The notes: generated by a model not told the origin, from the letters alone. A DNA stretch of 64,000 nucleotides from Woodsholea maritima DSM 17123 (GCF_000382325.1 NZ_KB908056.1:749148-813147); one strand, 5' to 3'; shown: positions 8,324 to 17,553, counted from the first letter of the stretch. Numbers and translations are program-made.

Positions 8324-8836
8324 TTGAGCGACTTTCTTATTCCCACTCGGGCCGGTCCCACACGCCTTGCGCTCTACTCAGGTTTAGCCGTTGGTATTGC
8401 AGGGCTCATCAATTACTGGATTTTTTCCACGGGGGCTGAACAATGGGCCCAAACCTTAAAAAACCCTAGCTGGTCACCCCCTGGCCCCTTTATTGGTGGG
8501 GTTTGGATGACATTGTTCGCGCTGATGGGTTTAGCGCTGTGGATGGTGGATCGCGAGGGTCTGAACGCGCATCGAAAGACCGCCCGCTGGATGATCATGG
8601 CGCAATACGGCGTTAATGTCGCCTGGGTTTATTTCTATTTCGGTCTACAGAGTGTTTCAAACGGGTTTTATTTCACCCTTCTGGCCATCGCGGTCAATAT
8701 TCCGACCCTTTGGGCCAGTGCCCGGGCCAGTCGACGCGCGGCATTAATCTTAATGCCCTTAACCGGTTGGTTGATCTTTGCTTTAATCCTCTCTTTCTCA
8801 ACCTGGCAGCTCAATATTTCAGGATATCTTCAATAG
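8324..8836 (+). CDS. tspO: TspO/MBR family tryptophan-rich sensory protein
   Basis: 170 residues with five membrane helices, the usual TspO length. Family marks are NPSWSPPGPFIGGVW after the first helix, FALMGLALWMV, and NVAWVYFYFGLQS in the third helix; aromatic residues are abundant. TspO binds porphyrins and cholesterol-like ligands in the outer or cytoplasmic membrane. In photosynthetic alphaproteobacteria it modulates tetrapyrrole and carotenoid gene expression in response to oxygen. The gene begins with TTG at 8324; AAGG about ten bases upstream can serve as ribosome site and no better ATG exists. Its location about a kilobase after the carotenoid-oxygenase/2OG locus is suggestive but does not prove a link. 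Confidence 0.85.
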   Translation: MSDFLIPTRAGPTRLALYSGLAVGIAGLINYWIFSTGAEQWAQTLKNPSWSPPGPFIGGVWMTLFALMGLALWMVDREGLNAHRKTARWMIMAQYGVNVAWVYFYFGLQSVSNGFYFTLLAIAVNIPTLWASARASRRAALILMPLTGWLIFALILSFSTWQLNISGYLQ

Positions 8837-8887
8837 CCGAAGGCGCTGGGCGGCGCGCTGACAAAAATTTCGCCCTGCCCACTCTCA

Positions 8888-8906
8888 CCTGACAGACCCT
8901 GTCAGG
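8888..8906. repeat. Perfect inverted repeat upstream of the GST gene
   Basis: CCTGACAG (8888-8895), a 3-base spacer, and CTGTCAGG (8899-8906) form a perfect 8-bp inverted repeat 48 bases before the GST start and 50 bases after the tspO stop. It could be an operator for a dimeric regulator, or a hairpin ending tspO transcription, although no U run follows. Confidence 0.4.
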
Positions 8907-8953
8907 AGCCTAGGTCTATGGTCCCCTAACCCCCTATTGTGAGGATTTAAACG

Positions 8954-9652
8954 ATGATCACGCTTTATGCGTTCGGGCCGTTATTTGGCCTGTGTGATGC
9001 CAGCCCTTTTGTGACCAAAACCCTGGTTCATCTGAAAATGTCGGGGCTTGCATTCTCTTGTGACTATAAAGGCTTTGAGCATGCCCCCAAGGGTAAGCAG
9101 CCCTATATCCGTGATGGTGAAACCGTGATCGCTGATTCGGTGTTCATCCGCGATTATCTGGAAGCCACCTACAATCTCGACTTTGACCAAGGCCTGGACC
9201 CAATCGCACGCGCGCAAAGCTGGGCCATTGAGCGTATGTTGGAAGACCATCTCTATTGGGGGATTATGTCAGCGCGCTGGCTGATCCCTGATAATTTCGA
9301 GAAAGGCCCGCGTCATTTCTTCCAAGCCATCCCTGAAGAGCACCGTGAAGGGGCCATTCAAGGCACGCTGGAGGCTATTCAAAAACGCACCCAAGCCCAT
9401 GGCCTGGGCCTTCACACACCCCACGAGCAAGCCGCGCAAATCAACCGTAGCCTCACCAGCCTATCGGTCCTTTTAGGCGACAAAGCCTTCATGTTTGGCG
9501 ACACCCCCACGGGCCTGGATGCGAGCGCGTTTGGCATGGTGGAAGGCGTTTTATGTGACACATTCTCCTCCCCCTACCGCGATCATGCGCGCACCTTGCC
9601 CAATCTGATCACCTATCGTGAGCGTATGCGGGAGCGCTTCTTTGCAGACTAA
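8954..9652 (+). CDS. Glutathione S-transferase family protein, Fax/metaxin-like
   Basis: 232 residues with a thioredoxin-like N-terminal domain (SPFVTKTLVHLKMSGL, then PKGKQPYIRDGETVIADSVFIRDYL) and an all-helical C-terminal domain (about residues 90-232). The PKGK-x-P-Y and IADS-x-x-I-x-x-YL patterns are typical of the Fax/metaxin branch of the GST superfamily. Such proteins in bacteria are mostly uncharacterised and need not have transferase activity. A GAGG ribosome site precedes the ATG. It appears monocistronic, separated from tspO by an inverted repeat and convergent with the acyltransferase gene. Confidence 0.82.
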   Translation: MITLYAFGPLFGLCDASPFVTKTLVHLKMSGLAFSCDYKGFEHAPKGKQPYIRDGETVIADSVFIRDYLEATYNLDFDQGLDPIARAQSWAIERMLEDHLYWGIMSARWLIPDNFEKGPRHFFQAIPEEHREGAIQGTLEAIQKRTQAHGLGLHTPHEQAAQINRSLTSLSVLLGDKAFMFGDTPTGLDASAFGMVEGVLCDTFSSPYRDHARTLPNLITYRERMRERFFAD

Positions 9653-9658
9653 TCGCGC

Positions 9659-10561
9659 TTAAGGCCCTTCAATGGCCAGAGCCTCGTTTCTCGTCGGCTC
9701 TGGCCGCTGAAAGCTTAGCCCCCAGGCCAGCGCCTCGCATTCGGCCTTAATTTGCTCGGTGAGCGCGCCTTCACTGCCCCCCAAATCCTCGGGCCGATAT
9801 GGGGCGGCAAGGCGCAGCGTATAATGCGCCTGCTTCTTGGCCAAAAGCTCATAAAAAACAGTCATATGGCGCAATTCTTCATGAATTTGCCCCAGCCCAT
9901 AGAAGGCCAGGGACATGCGCTGGGTCACGCCCATCGGGATAAGAGGTGTGCGAAATTTGCGCGCCAGACTGACCCCGGTTGGCATCCAAGGCCCCTCCAC
10001 CAAACGCTTATGCGCCCAAGACCAATGAGCCATGCGGCCAGCCGGAAAAACAACAATGCACTTGCCGTCTTTGAACGCCGTCATCGCCTGCTTTAAGGTT
10101 TCACGGGTCTTATCGCGATTACGCTCACCTGCGCGCCATTCTACCGGGATGATATGATCACTCAGCCCAGGACAGACCCGGATCGCATCACGATTGGCAA
10201 AGAAAATCGTATCGGGGCGATGGTTTTTGAGCATTTGCCACACCGCAACCCCATCGGCGATACCGCCGGGGTGATTGGCCAAGATCACACACGGGCCCTC
10301 AGCGGGAACATGATCAAGACCCTCAACGCTCAAACGCATACGAAGAAAATCTTGAGCGAAATCCATGGCTTCACGCCCGGACACATCACGCAAGGCATCC
10401 GCAATCTTGACCGCCTTCTTATATCCCAGCATGGGATAAAGAACCGCACGGATCAGCGCCCATAAACGCGCACGCGCCATGAGGTGTGTGGCGCGTTCCT
10501 CAATCAACGTATCAACAATGTGAGAATGCGCCCGCGGCGCAGGTAAATCAGCGCTCATCAC
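9659..10561 (-). CDS. Lysophospholipid acyltransferase family protein (PlsC-like)
   Basis: 300 residues with the glycerolipid acyltransferase signature NHPGGIADG (H97 to D103), an FPAGRMAHWSW block that corresponds to the substrate-binding FPEG-type motif, and TPLIPMGVTQR further on. The HX5D spacing matches the hemolysin/OlsA-like subgroup rather than classic PlsC. It probably acylates a lysolipid or an amino-lipid precursor at the inner membrane; there is no clear transmembrane helix beyond an amphipathic region at residues 34-48. The second ATG (10558) is an equally good start. It is convergent with the GST gene across six bases. Confidence 0.78.
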   Translation of the reverse strand: MMSADLPAPRAHSHIVDTLIEERATHLMARARLWALIRAVLYPMLGYKKAVKIADALRDVSGREAMDFAQDFLRMRLSVEGLDHVPAEGPCVILANHPGGIADGVAVWQMLKNHRPDTIFFANRDAIRVCPGLSDHIIPVEWRAGERNRDKTRETLKQAMTAFKDGKCIVVFPAGRMAHWSWAHKRLVEGPWMPTGVSLARKFRTPLIPMGVTQRMSLAFYGLGQIHEELRHMTVFYELLAKKQAHYTLRLAAPYRPEDLGGSEGALTEQIKAECEALAWGLSFQRPEPTRNEALAIEGP

Positions 10562-10605
10562 GCTAAATTGACACTGATTAGGTCACCATGCCAAGTGGGG
10601 AAACT

Positions 10606-10959
10606 TTACGCCGAACACGAAGACGATAGTTTTGACGCGCTGATGTCAGCTTGAGCGATCTGGCAAATCTCGGGATGACCTTGGCAGCAATCCTCAACCA
10701 AAAACGACACCAGTTCAGCCGTGCGCTCAATTGAAACCGCATATATCCGCATACGGCCATCGCGGCGCATCGTGATTAAATCCGCTTGATTTAGAACTGT
10801 CAGATGGGCGGAAAGATTACTGGGAGAGACGCTCACAAGATCAGCCAATTCCCCTGCGGGGCGACCGCCTGGTCCAGCTTGAATAAGAGCCTTAAAGACC
10901 TGAAGGCGCGTTGTATGTGCCAATGCACCGAATTGTGTGGCGGCCTGTGCCAAATCCAT
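10606..10959 (-). CDS. arsR: ArsR-family transcriptional repressor
   Basis: About 117 residues with an ArsR winged helix: FGALAHTTRLQVFKALIQAG, then the recognition helix SPSNLSAHLTVLNQADLI and the wing MRRDGRMRIYAVS. Metal-sensing cysteines are suggested by the DCCQGHPEIC cluster near residues 91-100 and by one more cysteine close to the C-terminus. ArsR proteins release DNA on binding arsenite or another soft metal. The start is set at the ATG at 10959 because GGGAGA sits at a proper distance from it; the earlier ATG (10965) is too close. It is divergent from an arsenate-reductase-like gene with a palindrome between them. Confidence 0.8.
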   Translation of the reverse strand: MDLAQAATQFGALAHTTRLQVFKALIQAGPGGRPAGELADLVSVSPSNLSAHLTVLNQADLITMRRDGRMRIYAVSIERTAELVSFLVEDCCQGHPEICQIAQADISASKLSSSCSA

Positions 10960-10975
10960 TGTCATTCTCCCACAT

Positions 10976-10991
10976 TTCAGATAGCTCTGAA
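10976..10991. promoter_or_regulatory. Candidate ArsR operator between arsR and arsC
   Basis: TTCAGA (10976-10981), four spacer bases, and TCTGAA (10986-10991) form an inverted repeat in the 85-base divergent region. Its position just upstream of the arsR start fits an autoregulatory operator that could also control the phosphatase-like gene. Confidence 0.45.
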
Positions 10992-11044
10992 TTATCCAAA
11001 ATATACACGATCAGCTGGATCAGACCAACAGGTTAGGGTAGCCT

Positions 11045-11527
11045 ATGAAAAACATTCTCATCCTTTGTACGGGAAATTCTGCGCGTTCCATTTTAGCAGA
11101 AACCCTATTCAACTTCTATGCGCAAGGCCGCATAAGAGCCTATTCAGCCGGTTCACGCCCTGCGGGTAAGGTTCATCGCCTGGCGCTGAGCGTTTTGCAG
11201 AAAAAAAACTGCGACCTGACAAATGTCCGTTCAAAAAGCTGGGATGAGTTCGCCTTACCCGACGCCCCCCAAATGGATATCGTCATTACCGTATGTGATT
11301 CGGCCGCGTCTGAAGCCTGCCCCATTTGGCCGGGCAGCCCGGTCCGCACCCATTGGGGCCTGCCTGATCCCGCCGCCATTGAAGACCCCGATCAAGGCGC
11401 AATCGCGTTTGAAACCACCGCGAAAGCGTTAGAGACCAGCATTCGTGCTTTCTTTGAAGCCGGGGGTGCAGAGGCCAATCATCAAGACACGAAATTGATC
11501 CTTGAGCGGACGAAACCGCAACTCTAA
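11045..11527 (+). CDS. arsC: Low-molecular-weight phosphatase-like arsenate reductase
   Basis: 160 residues of the low-molecular-weight tyrosine phosphatase fold used by thioredoxin- or glutaredoxin-coupled arsenate reductases. The P-loop CTGNSARS starts at C8 (pattern CX5RS), and the distal segment THWGLPDPAAIEDP supplies the catalytic aspartate. VCDSAASEACPIWPG carries a further cysteine pair usual in ArsC. It reduces arsenate to arsenite for export, although no arsenite pump gene is adjacent here. It is divergent from arsR. The C-terminal tail after residue 140 (ANHQDTKLILERTKPQL) is longer than in typical relatives. Confidence 0.8.
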   Translation: MKNILILCTGNSARSILAETLFNFYAQGRIRAYSAGSRPAGKVHRLALSVLQKKNCDLTNVRSKSWDEFALPDAPQMDIVITVCDSAASEACPIWPGSPVRTHWGLPDPAAIEDPDQGAIAFETTAKALETSIRAFFEAGGAEANHQDTKLILERTKPQL

Positions 11528-11750
11528 GGCCTCGCACTCTTCTGTGAAAGCGCCGTCCATCTCACACCACTCCGCCTCGGGCGAACGGACAATACGTGAT
11601 GAGATCCATCCTGATTTTGGACATTGCTCGGCCAGGGGACGGGCGACCAGAGCGATATCAGGAAAACGAGAGATGGACAGCAATACTTCAACGCTTCACG
11701 AATTTATTTTCCGTCGCTCATATCCATAAAAAATACACACAAAGCAAAAT

Positions 11751-11778
11751 AAAGCCGCCCCCAAACGGGAGCGGCTTT
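11751..11778 (-). terminator. Rho-independent terminator of the autotransporter gene
   Basis: AAAGCCGC (11751-11758) pairs with GCGGCTTT (11771-11778). On the minus strand the stem is followed by a T-rich run, 20 bases after the stop of the autotransporter gene. It may also act on transcripts from arsC. The 220 bases between it and arsC hold no convincing gene. Confidence 0.7.
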
Positions 11779-11797
11779 CTCGATACCATAGGTACAG

Positions 11798-14700
11798 TTA
11801 GAACCCTTTGCGGATGATCAAAGACAGGCTATCTCTTTGTACAGGCTGGTCTTTTGAGGCAACCTGGTCTTCATAGGTTACCGCCATTGTGAAGGTGTCA
11901 GAGAAACGGGCCGACAAGCTTACACCAAACTCGCTCCAAGAGCGTGCTTCATCAAGCTGGGTATAATATGTCACGACATTCGAGGCATTCGCATTGAAAG
12001 CCGTGTCAACATTACCGCCATCAGCGGACATATCGCGTGCACCGCCCCAGTAAACACTTGGCTCAAAATGCGCACCGGCGATATCCCATTGTGTGCGGAT
12101 TTCAAAGCCAAGACGGGCCACTAAGCTTTTATCATCTTCTGAAACCAAAGTTTGAGCGACAGACGAGCCAGCCTCAGAATAGTTGTCAAACGAAGACTTG
12201 GCATATTGCAAGCTACCCAGTGGCGTGAAGTGCCAATGGTTTTGGGAAGATGAGAAACGATACCCTGCACCTAAACCAGCGCCATAAGTATCACCTTCAA
12301 CATCGGCTTGGGTCATGAAGCGTGCACCACCGACCGCTGCGATCTTAGTGTTGTCACCATCATGGGCACCATAGCTGGCGTTGGCGTAGCCAAATAATGA
12401 CCCATTTTGATAGCGTACATAGCCCATCGCTTGTTTAGTCTGCATGGTTGAGGTGATTGAACCACCACCTGGCAGAAGCTGCTTGGTATTGGTATCAGCC
12501 ATTCCCAACGCACCGCCAACAACCCAGTGCTCATGAACCCGGCTCTCTAAGCCGAGCAGGCCATAACCGCCAGACAGATCGCCCCGACCAACTTCGCGAG
12601 ACGTGCGGATATCACCATTGATACCACCGCCCGCGATGAAGGCGGTCAGGTTCTCACTTAACGCAAAGCGATGCCCGTTCCCGTCCATTCCGGTTTGTGC
12701 TGCGGTGGCCGTGCTGACAGCACTCAATGCTGACGCCCCCATCAGGCTCATTACACCAGCGCCTGCACGGGCTTCATTCATAGACGCACCCGCCCCTTGA
12801 CCTTGTGAGAAGTTCAAGACCTGGCTACCGAGCGCATTAATCAGCACACCGGCATTGCTGCTGGCAGAGCGGGTTGAATGGAAATGTTCTTGTGGCGCAA
12901 TATTTGAAACAGCATTGCGCAAATCATCACCTTCTAAAAGGTCGATCGCCGCGAACAAATCAGCCATTTGTGTATAGCTGGCATCGCGCGCATCATCCAA
13001 CGCCCCGGCCGTAATGCCTTGGCCCCAAGTATTGAAGCTGGTGACTTCACTGAAGCGGGTCGCCATGACCTCAAAGTCTACAAAGCCTGCACCTTCAATT
13101 GCACTCAAATATAGGGCACCAGGAAGACCATCAAGCTGGCTGTAATCACTGACCAGCTCGCCTGTATAGACTACACCGCGACGACGATCACCAAAGCGCG
13201 GAACAAAGCCTTCGGTTGGCATAACAATGACATCGCCGGATAGGCTGACATCGCCGTCAACGCTCAAAAGGTCACCGCTTTGCGCACTCCAATCCAGGAC
13301 CAAAGCCGCTTTAGAGGCCTGAACATAATCGCCCCAAAGCGTCAGTGTGCCTACTTGGCCCAATCCACCGGGATTGACCAAACCGGCCACATTGAACAAG
13401 GTCGTGGTGTTAAGCGTACCAGACCCATTCAGCATACCGGCCAGCAACATATATTCACGCGCATTCATATGCCCATCAATCGTGGCGAAACCGGCCGTCT
13501 GCTCCGTCGCAATCAAGCTGTTGAAGGTATACGCTTCTGGCAGCACAAAATGCGCGCCCAGATCAGCAATGCGCAAGCGATCAACCTCGACATTCATGTC
13601 AACCGTGGTTGTCCCACTGGCCCCCAAGGTCACATCATAAAAACGCGCCACTTCCCCAGCCTGGCCGGTATAGCTGCCATAGGTGCCATAGCTATTATTC
13701 GGCACAAAACTCGACGGAAAAGCCTGCAAACCGAGATCTGCCAGCGTGATCTTGCGATACTCAGTGTGCGTGGTTGAGGCTTGGCCCGGTGTCGGATGGC
13801 TTTGCGTGCCAATCGTGACTGGCTCAGCGCCGCCCGTGATCAAAGACGCATCAACCTGGCCGAGTTTATTTCCAACAAGGCTGCTCGCGCTAACCGCTTG
13901 TGTACCGCCCGCTTCTGGACCTTCATAGCCCAGCTGGTCATTGACATCCACACCCAATACATCACCCCATTTGGGCGTGTCGCGGGTCAAGCCTGTTGTC
14001 GGGTCACCCGCCTCATCTGGCAGGCCATTCACCACATTACCATTCGCATCAATGATCATAGCATGGGGGTCGAGCGCGCGCTGCCAATGCTCAGCATCTG
14101 ACCAGTTTGCATCGCCCGCATTGGCGCTGACATAAACATACGGGTTCTGAGCGTTGATCCATTCCCAATAACTAAAGAGGGGTTGGTAGTAAGAGGTGCT
14201 ACCATAACCATCCGCTTCGGAGAAAAATCCGCTTACCCAACCACCCGACAAAACCCCGAGAATTAGGGGATTAGACGCTAGTTGATCAGCAAAAAGGGCT
14301 GAACCAGAATCCCCGCCCGCAGTTCCCGCCTCATTTGGGAGCGCATCACCACCATACCAATTAATGGACTGGCCCGCACGAATAGATCGTGTTGGGAAAT
14401 CAACACCACCACTCTGCCAGTCATCACAAACATAATATATACGATTATTGTACTCAATATCGCCGCACGCATCAGGGTCGCGTCCAGGTTTGTCAAAATC
14501 AATATGGTATAGAAGCTGAGCTGATTCTGGTCCCCCGAAATCATACCCAGCAGCACCGGCAGCACCCGAAATAAAATCGTTTTGAGAAAACAGACCATCG
14601 ACCATATTCTCGCCGACGCGGCGCTTCCAGTCGATGCCGAGATTGGCCCCTTGAGAGCCGGTGCCCGTCGTACCATAGCCGATCACAGTGGCATGCGTGC

Positions 14701-15220
14701 TCTCTGTAATCGGAGAGAACAACATCGCATAAGTTGGCAGGTTGATCGTTGGAACGTCAAACGAAGCAATCGCAATGTCGCCGCCGGGGAAACCCACAGA
14801 TTGGCCCCACGGTGTCTGTACTTGCAAGACGTTGAAGGTATTATCGGCATAAGAGCTCGTGAAACCGCGTTGGAACCATCCCTGGAAACCTGGCAACGCG
14901 TTCACACCAAAGCTAAAGGCCACACCCTCATTGCCAAACTCAGCACCGAAATGGCTGTCTGGATCACTGTTCACACAGTGGGCCGCAAAAATGACGGTAC
15001 GCGGGTTAATCAACTGACCCGTACACACAAACCCGGATGCACGATACATCATGCCCACGCCAGACCAGACATTATTGACATCAACGGCGTTATCGACACC
15101 CAGATCATCATTGACGGGTAGAGCTTGCGCACCCTGGCTCAAAGACAGGGTTAATGCCAATGCCGACGTGGCGGTGAGTAACGCACGCACAGATGCACGA
15201 CGTGTTTGCCAATTTTTCAT
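11798..15220 (-). CDS. Autotransporter with trypsin-like serine protease passenger
   Basis: About 1140 residues. A Sec signal peptide (residues 1-33) is followed by a chymotrypsin/trypsin-like domain (about 35-400) with the catalytic triad H81 (FAAHC), D148 (GGDIAIASFD) and S305 (GGDSGS). A long glycine-, valine- and asparagine-rich region (about 410-800) should form the passenger beta-helix; GLVNPGGLGQVGTLTLWGDY is typical of an autotransporter-associated repeat. The last 280 residues form the outer-membrane beta-barrel and end with phenylalanine (IIRKGF). This is a type V secreted surface protease. The start at 15220 follows GGGGAG and gives a clean signal peptide; an open extension upstream to 15373 lacks these. 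It is monocistronic. Confidence 0.88.
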   Translation of the reverse strand: MKNWQTRRASVRALLTATSALALTLSLSQGAQALPVNDDLGVDNAVDVNNVWSGVGMMYRASGFVCTGQLINPRTVIFAAHCVNSDPDSHFGAEFGNEGVAFSFGVNALPGFQGWFQRGFTSSYADNTFNVLQVQTPWGQSVGFPGGDIAIASFDVPTINLPTYAMLFSPITESTHATVIGYGTTGTGSQGANLGIDWKRRVGENMVDGLFSQNDFISGAAGAAGYDFGGPESAQLLYHIDFDKPGRDPDACGDIEYNNRIYYVCDDWQSGGVDFPTRSIRAGQSINWYGGDALPNEAGTAGGDSGSALFADQLASNPLILGVLSGGWVSGFFSEADGYGSTSYYQPLFSYWEWINAQNPYVYVSANAGDANWSDAEHWQRALDPHAMIIDANGNVVNGLPDEAGDPTTGLTRDTPKWGDVLGVDVNDQLGYEGPEAGGTQAVSASSLVGNKLGQVDASLITGGAEPVTIGTQSHPTPGQASTTHTEYRKITLADLGLQAFPSSFVPNNSYGTYGSYTGQAGEVARFYDVTLGASGTTTVDMNVEVDRLRIADLGAHFVLPEAYTFNSLIATEQTAGFATIDGHMNAREYMLLAGMLNGSGTLNTTTLFNVAGLVNPGGLGQVGTLTLWGDYVQASKAALVLDWSAQSGDLLSVDGDVSLSGDVIVMPTEGFVPRFGDRRRGVVYTGELVSDYSQLDGLPGALYLSAIEGAGFVDFEVMATRFSEVTSFNTWGQGITAGALDDARDASYTQMADLFAAIDLLEGDDLRNAVSNIAPQEHFHSTRSASSNAGVLINALGSQVLNFSQGQGAGASMNEARAGAGVMSLMGASALSAVSTATAAQTGMDGNGHRFALSENLTAFIAGGGINGDIRTSREVGRGDLSGGYGLLGLESRVHEHWVVGGALGMADTNTKQLLPGGGSITSTMQTKQAMGYVRYQNGSLFGYANASYGAHDGDNTKIAAVGGARFMTQADVEGDTYGAGLGAGYRFSSSQNHWHFTPLGSLQYAKSSFDNYSEAGSSVAQTLVSEDDKSLVARLGFEIRTQWDIAGAHFEPSVYWGGARDMSADGGNVDTAFNANASNVVTYYTQLDEARSWSEFGVSLSARFSDTFTMAVTYEDQVASKDQPVQRDSLSLIIRKGF

Positions 15221-15542
15221 GAATCTCCCCTTTGGACTTTGTCCATTTTCCCTTATCGGGAATTGAATGTATGTAATGATTAGTCTCAATTCATGCGCGA
15301 ACAAGCCCTCGCTCACTTCAACCGAGACGACAGCGTCAGAGTGATGCACTTTTGTCACAAAACACACATTCAATGGAAAGAATTCTCACTCACGCGTGAT
15401 GTGCAGGCCGTCAAGTCGCCACCTCGACAAGCCCCGCTCGGGGCGCTATGCAACAGGGATAAATCTCTGCGGGCTTTTAATGACCCGCACCCCAGCCAGA
15501 GCATGAGGGAAGCATCCTGCCACCCCCTCGGGAGGAGTATCC

Positions 15543-17042
15543 ATGACCCGTGAAATTCATCACTTTATCAAAGGCCAAAGCCAAACCGGCACGTCCGGGC
15601 GCTGGGCCGATATCTATAATCCGAACACCGGTGAGGTTCAGGCACGGGTTCAGCTGGCCACCAAGGAAGAGCTCTCAAACGCTGTCGCCATCGCCAAAGA
15701 AGCGCAAATCGGTTGGGCAGCGACCAATCCTCAGCGCCGCGCACGCGTCCTGTTCAAGTTCAAAGCGCTCCTTGAAGAGCATATGCAGGAACTGGCCGAG
15801 CTGCTTGCCTCCGAACATGGTAAGGTAGTGGAAGACGCTAAGGGCGATGTTCAACGCGGCCTGGAAGTCATCGAATTTGCCTGTGGCATTCCTCACCTCT
15901 TAAAGGGTGAATTTACCGAAGGCGCTGGCCCAGGCATTGATGTTTATTCTATGCGCCAGCCTTTGGGCGTGGCCGCAGGGATTACGCCTTTCAACTTCCC
16001 CGCCATGATCCCGATGTGGATGTTCGGCGTCGCGATCGCTTGCGGTAACAGCTTTATCCTGAAGCCGTCAGAAAAAGATCCGTCCGTCCCGGTGCGCCTG
16101 GCCGAGCTGATGCGCGAAGCCGGTCTTCCTGATGGCGTCTTGAACGTCGTTCATGGCGATAAAGAAGCCGTTGATGGCATTTTGACCCATCCCGACATCA
16201 AAGCGGTCAGCTTTGTCGGCTCGTCTGACATTGCCCATTATGTTTATTCCACCGGCACAGCGCATGGCAAACGCGTCCAGGCCATGGGTGGGGCGAAAAA
16301 CCACGGCATCATTTTGCCAGACGCCGATATTGATCAAGTCGTGAAAGATCTGGTCGGCGCGGCTTATGGCTCTGCCGGCGAACGCTGTATGGCTCTACCG
16401 GTCGCGGTTCCTGTCGGTGATGAGACCGCTGAGCGTTTGATCGCCAAGCTGAAGCCTGCGATGGAAAATTTAAAGCCTGGCCTCTCTTCCGATCCAGAGG
16501 CGGCTTATGGCCCCGTGGTCACGCAGGCCCATAAGGAAAAGATCGAGCACTATATCCAAATGGGTGTGGATGAGGGCGCAGACCTGTTAGTGGATGGTCG
16601 CGGTTTCAGCCTGCAAGGCTATGAAAAAGGCTTCTTCATTGGCCCATCTTTGTTCGACAATGTGACACCGAACATGCGCTCTTACCAGGAAGAGATTTTC
16701 GGCCCTGTCTTACAAATCGTGCGCGCCAAAGATCTCGAGGAAGCGGCAAGCCTGCCCAGCAATCACCAATACGGCAATGGCGTTGCCATCTTCACCCGTA
16801 ACGGCCTGGCGGCACGCGAATTTGCCTCTAAAGTCAATGTCGGCATGGTCGGCGTCAATGTGCCAATCCCTGTGCCTGTGGCCTACCATACTTTTGGTGG
16901 CTGGAAGCGTTCAGCCTTTGGTGATGTAAACCAGCACGGCCCAGAGGGCGTGCGCTTCTACACCAAGGTCAAAACCGTAACCCAGCGCTGGCCCTCGGGT
17001 GATGTGGGCGATCAATCCTTCATCATCCCAACAATGCAGTAA
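15543..17042 (+). CDS. mmsA: Methylmalonate-semialdehyde dehydrogenase (CoA-acylating)
   Basis: 499 residues of the aldehyde dehydrogenase superfamily. The catalytic cysteine is C282 in SAGERCMALPVAV, which together with GAKNHGIILPDAD marks the MmsA/IolA branch. This enzyme converts methylmalonate semialdehyde (from valine) or malonate semialdehyde (from inositol or beta-alanine) with NAD and CoA to propionyl-CoA or acetyl-CoA. It is not accompanied here by other valine-degradation genes. A GGGAGGAG ribosome site lies directly before the ATG. It is monocistronic and followed by a strong terminator. The first-residue region (EIHHFIKGQSQTGTSGRWADIYNPNTGEV) is normal for the family. Confidence 0.93.
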   Translation: MTREIHHFIKGQSQTGTSGRWADIYNPNTGEVQARVQLATKEELSNAVAIAKEAQIGWAATNPQRRARVLFKFKALLEEHMQELAELLASEHGKVVEDAKGDVQRGLEVIEFACGIPHLLKGEFTEGAGPGIDVYSMRQPLGVAAGITPFNFPAMIPMWMFGVAIACGNSFILKPSEKDPSVPVRLAELMREAGLPDGVLNVVHGDKEAVDGILTHPDIKAVSFVGSSDIAHYVYSTGTAHGKRVQAMGGAKNHGIILPDADIDQVVKDLVGAAYGSAGERCMALPVAVPVGDETAERLIAKLKPAMENLKPGLSSDPEAAYGPVVTQAHKEKIEHYIQMGVDEGADLLVDGRGFSLQGYEKGFFIGPSLFDNVTPNMRSYQEEIFGPVLQIVRAKDLEEAASLPSNHQYGNGVAIFTRNGLAAREFASKVNVGMVGVNVPIPVPVAYHTFGGWKRSAFGDVNQHGPEGVRFYTKVKTVTQRWPSGDVGDQSFIIPTMQ

Positions 17043-17064
17043 GTCATTATTTATGGATGATTCC

Positions 17065-17097
17065 AAAAAAGGTGGGTCAATGACCCACCTTTTTTTA
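17065..17097 (+). terminator. Rho-independent terminator after mmsA
   Basis: AGGTGGGTCA pairs with TGACCCACCT across almost no loop (17070-17090), preceded by A's and followed by seven T's. It is 25 bases after the mmsA stop and could work in both directions. Confidence 0.9.
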
Positions 17098-17157
17098 AAC
17101 CCCAGCTAAACTGAGGCTCTTTTAAAATCACAGCTGCAAGGTCAGACGACTAAAGCC

Positions 17158-17553
17158 TCAAAAATTGACCTCACCCTCATAAGATACAGAAACGATGAAA
17201 CTTGTATCTTGTTCATCAGCCTTATCCTGAGCCAGAAATTCCAGGCCAAATCCGTCCTGCCCACAAATGGGACGCAAGGGGGCCAAATACATGGCATTAA
17301 CCCTCGCGAACTCTGCACGATCCTCGTCACTGATTGTGTCTTGAGTTAAAAGCACTTGGCCATCTAGAGACAACTGCCCAAACTCAACACTCAGCGAAAA
17401 AGAAGGCAAAATAAGCACGAGCTCTAAATCATGCCCTTCACACTGCATTTTATATATATTTTCAATACGTTCTGGAAAACGCCCACCATCTAAGACAATA
17501 ACATCTGGATCGTCTTGCGCAAACAGCGCCAAGGTCATGGCTAAAACCAACAT
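17158..17553 (-). CDS. Hypothetical exported protein
   Basis: 131 residues starting with a short hydrophobic segment (MLVLAMTLALFAQDD) that looks like a signal peptide. The mature part has two cysteines (MQCEGHD and RPICGQD) that may form a disulfide, which would suit a periplasmic location. I do not recognise the family. The mature region is acidic (pieces such as DGGRFPERIENIY and DTISDEDRAEF) with alternating hydrophobic strands. It is a single gene between mmsA, with which it converges, and the zapE locus, with which it diverges. Confidence 0.5.
   Translation of the reverse strand: MLVLAMTLALFAQDDPDVIVLDGGRFPERIENIYKMQCEGHDLELVLILPSFSLSVEFGQLSLDGQVLLTQDTISDEDRAEFARVNAMYLAPLRPICGQDGFGLEFLAQDKADEQDTSFIVSVSYEGEVNF

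Noticed and set aside
11429-11683. 84-codon minus-strand frame overlapping the arsC 3' end
   Set aside because: It overlaps arsC by about 100 bases in antisense, has no recognisable domain and no good start. A decayed arsenic gene is conceivable but not supported.
14582-15121. A 179-codon plus-strand frame within the autotransporter gene
   Set aside because: It overlaps the protease domain with a readable catalytic triad on the other strand; no ribosome site or domain.
15221-15373. N-terminal extension of the autotransporter
   Set aside because: The signal peptide starts at 15220 directly after GGGGAG; the extension has no such support.
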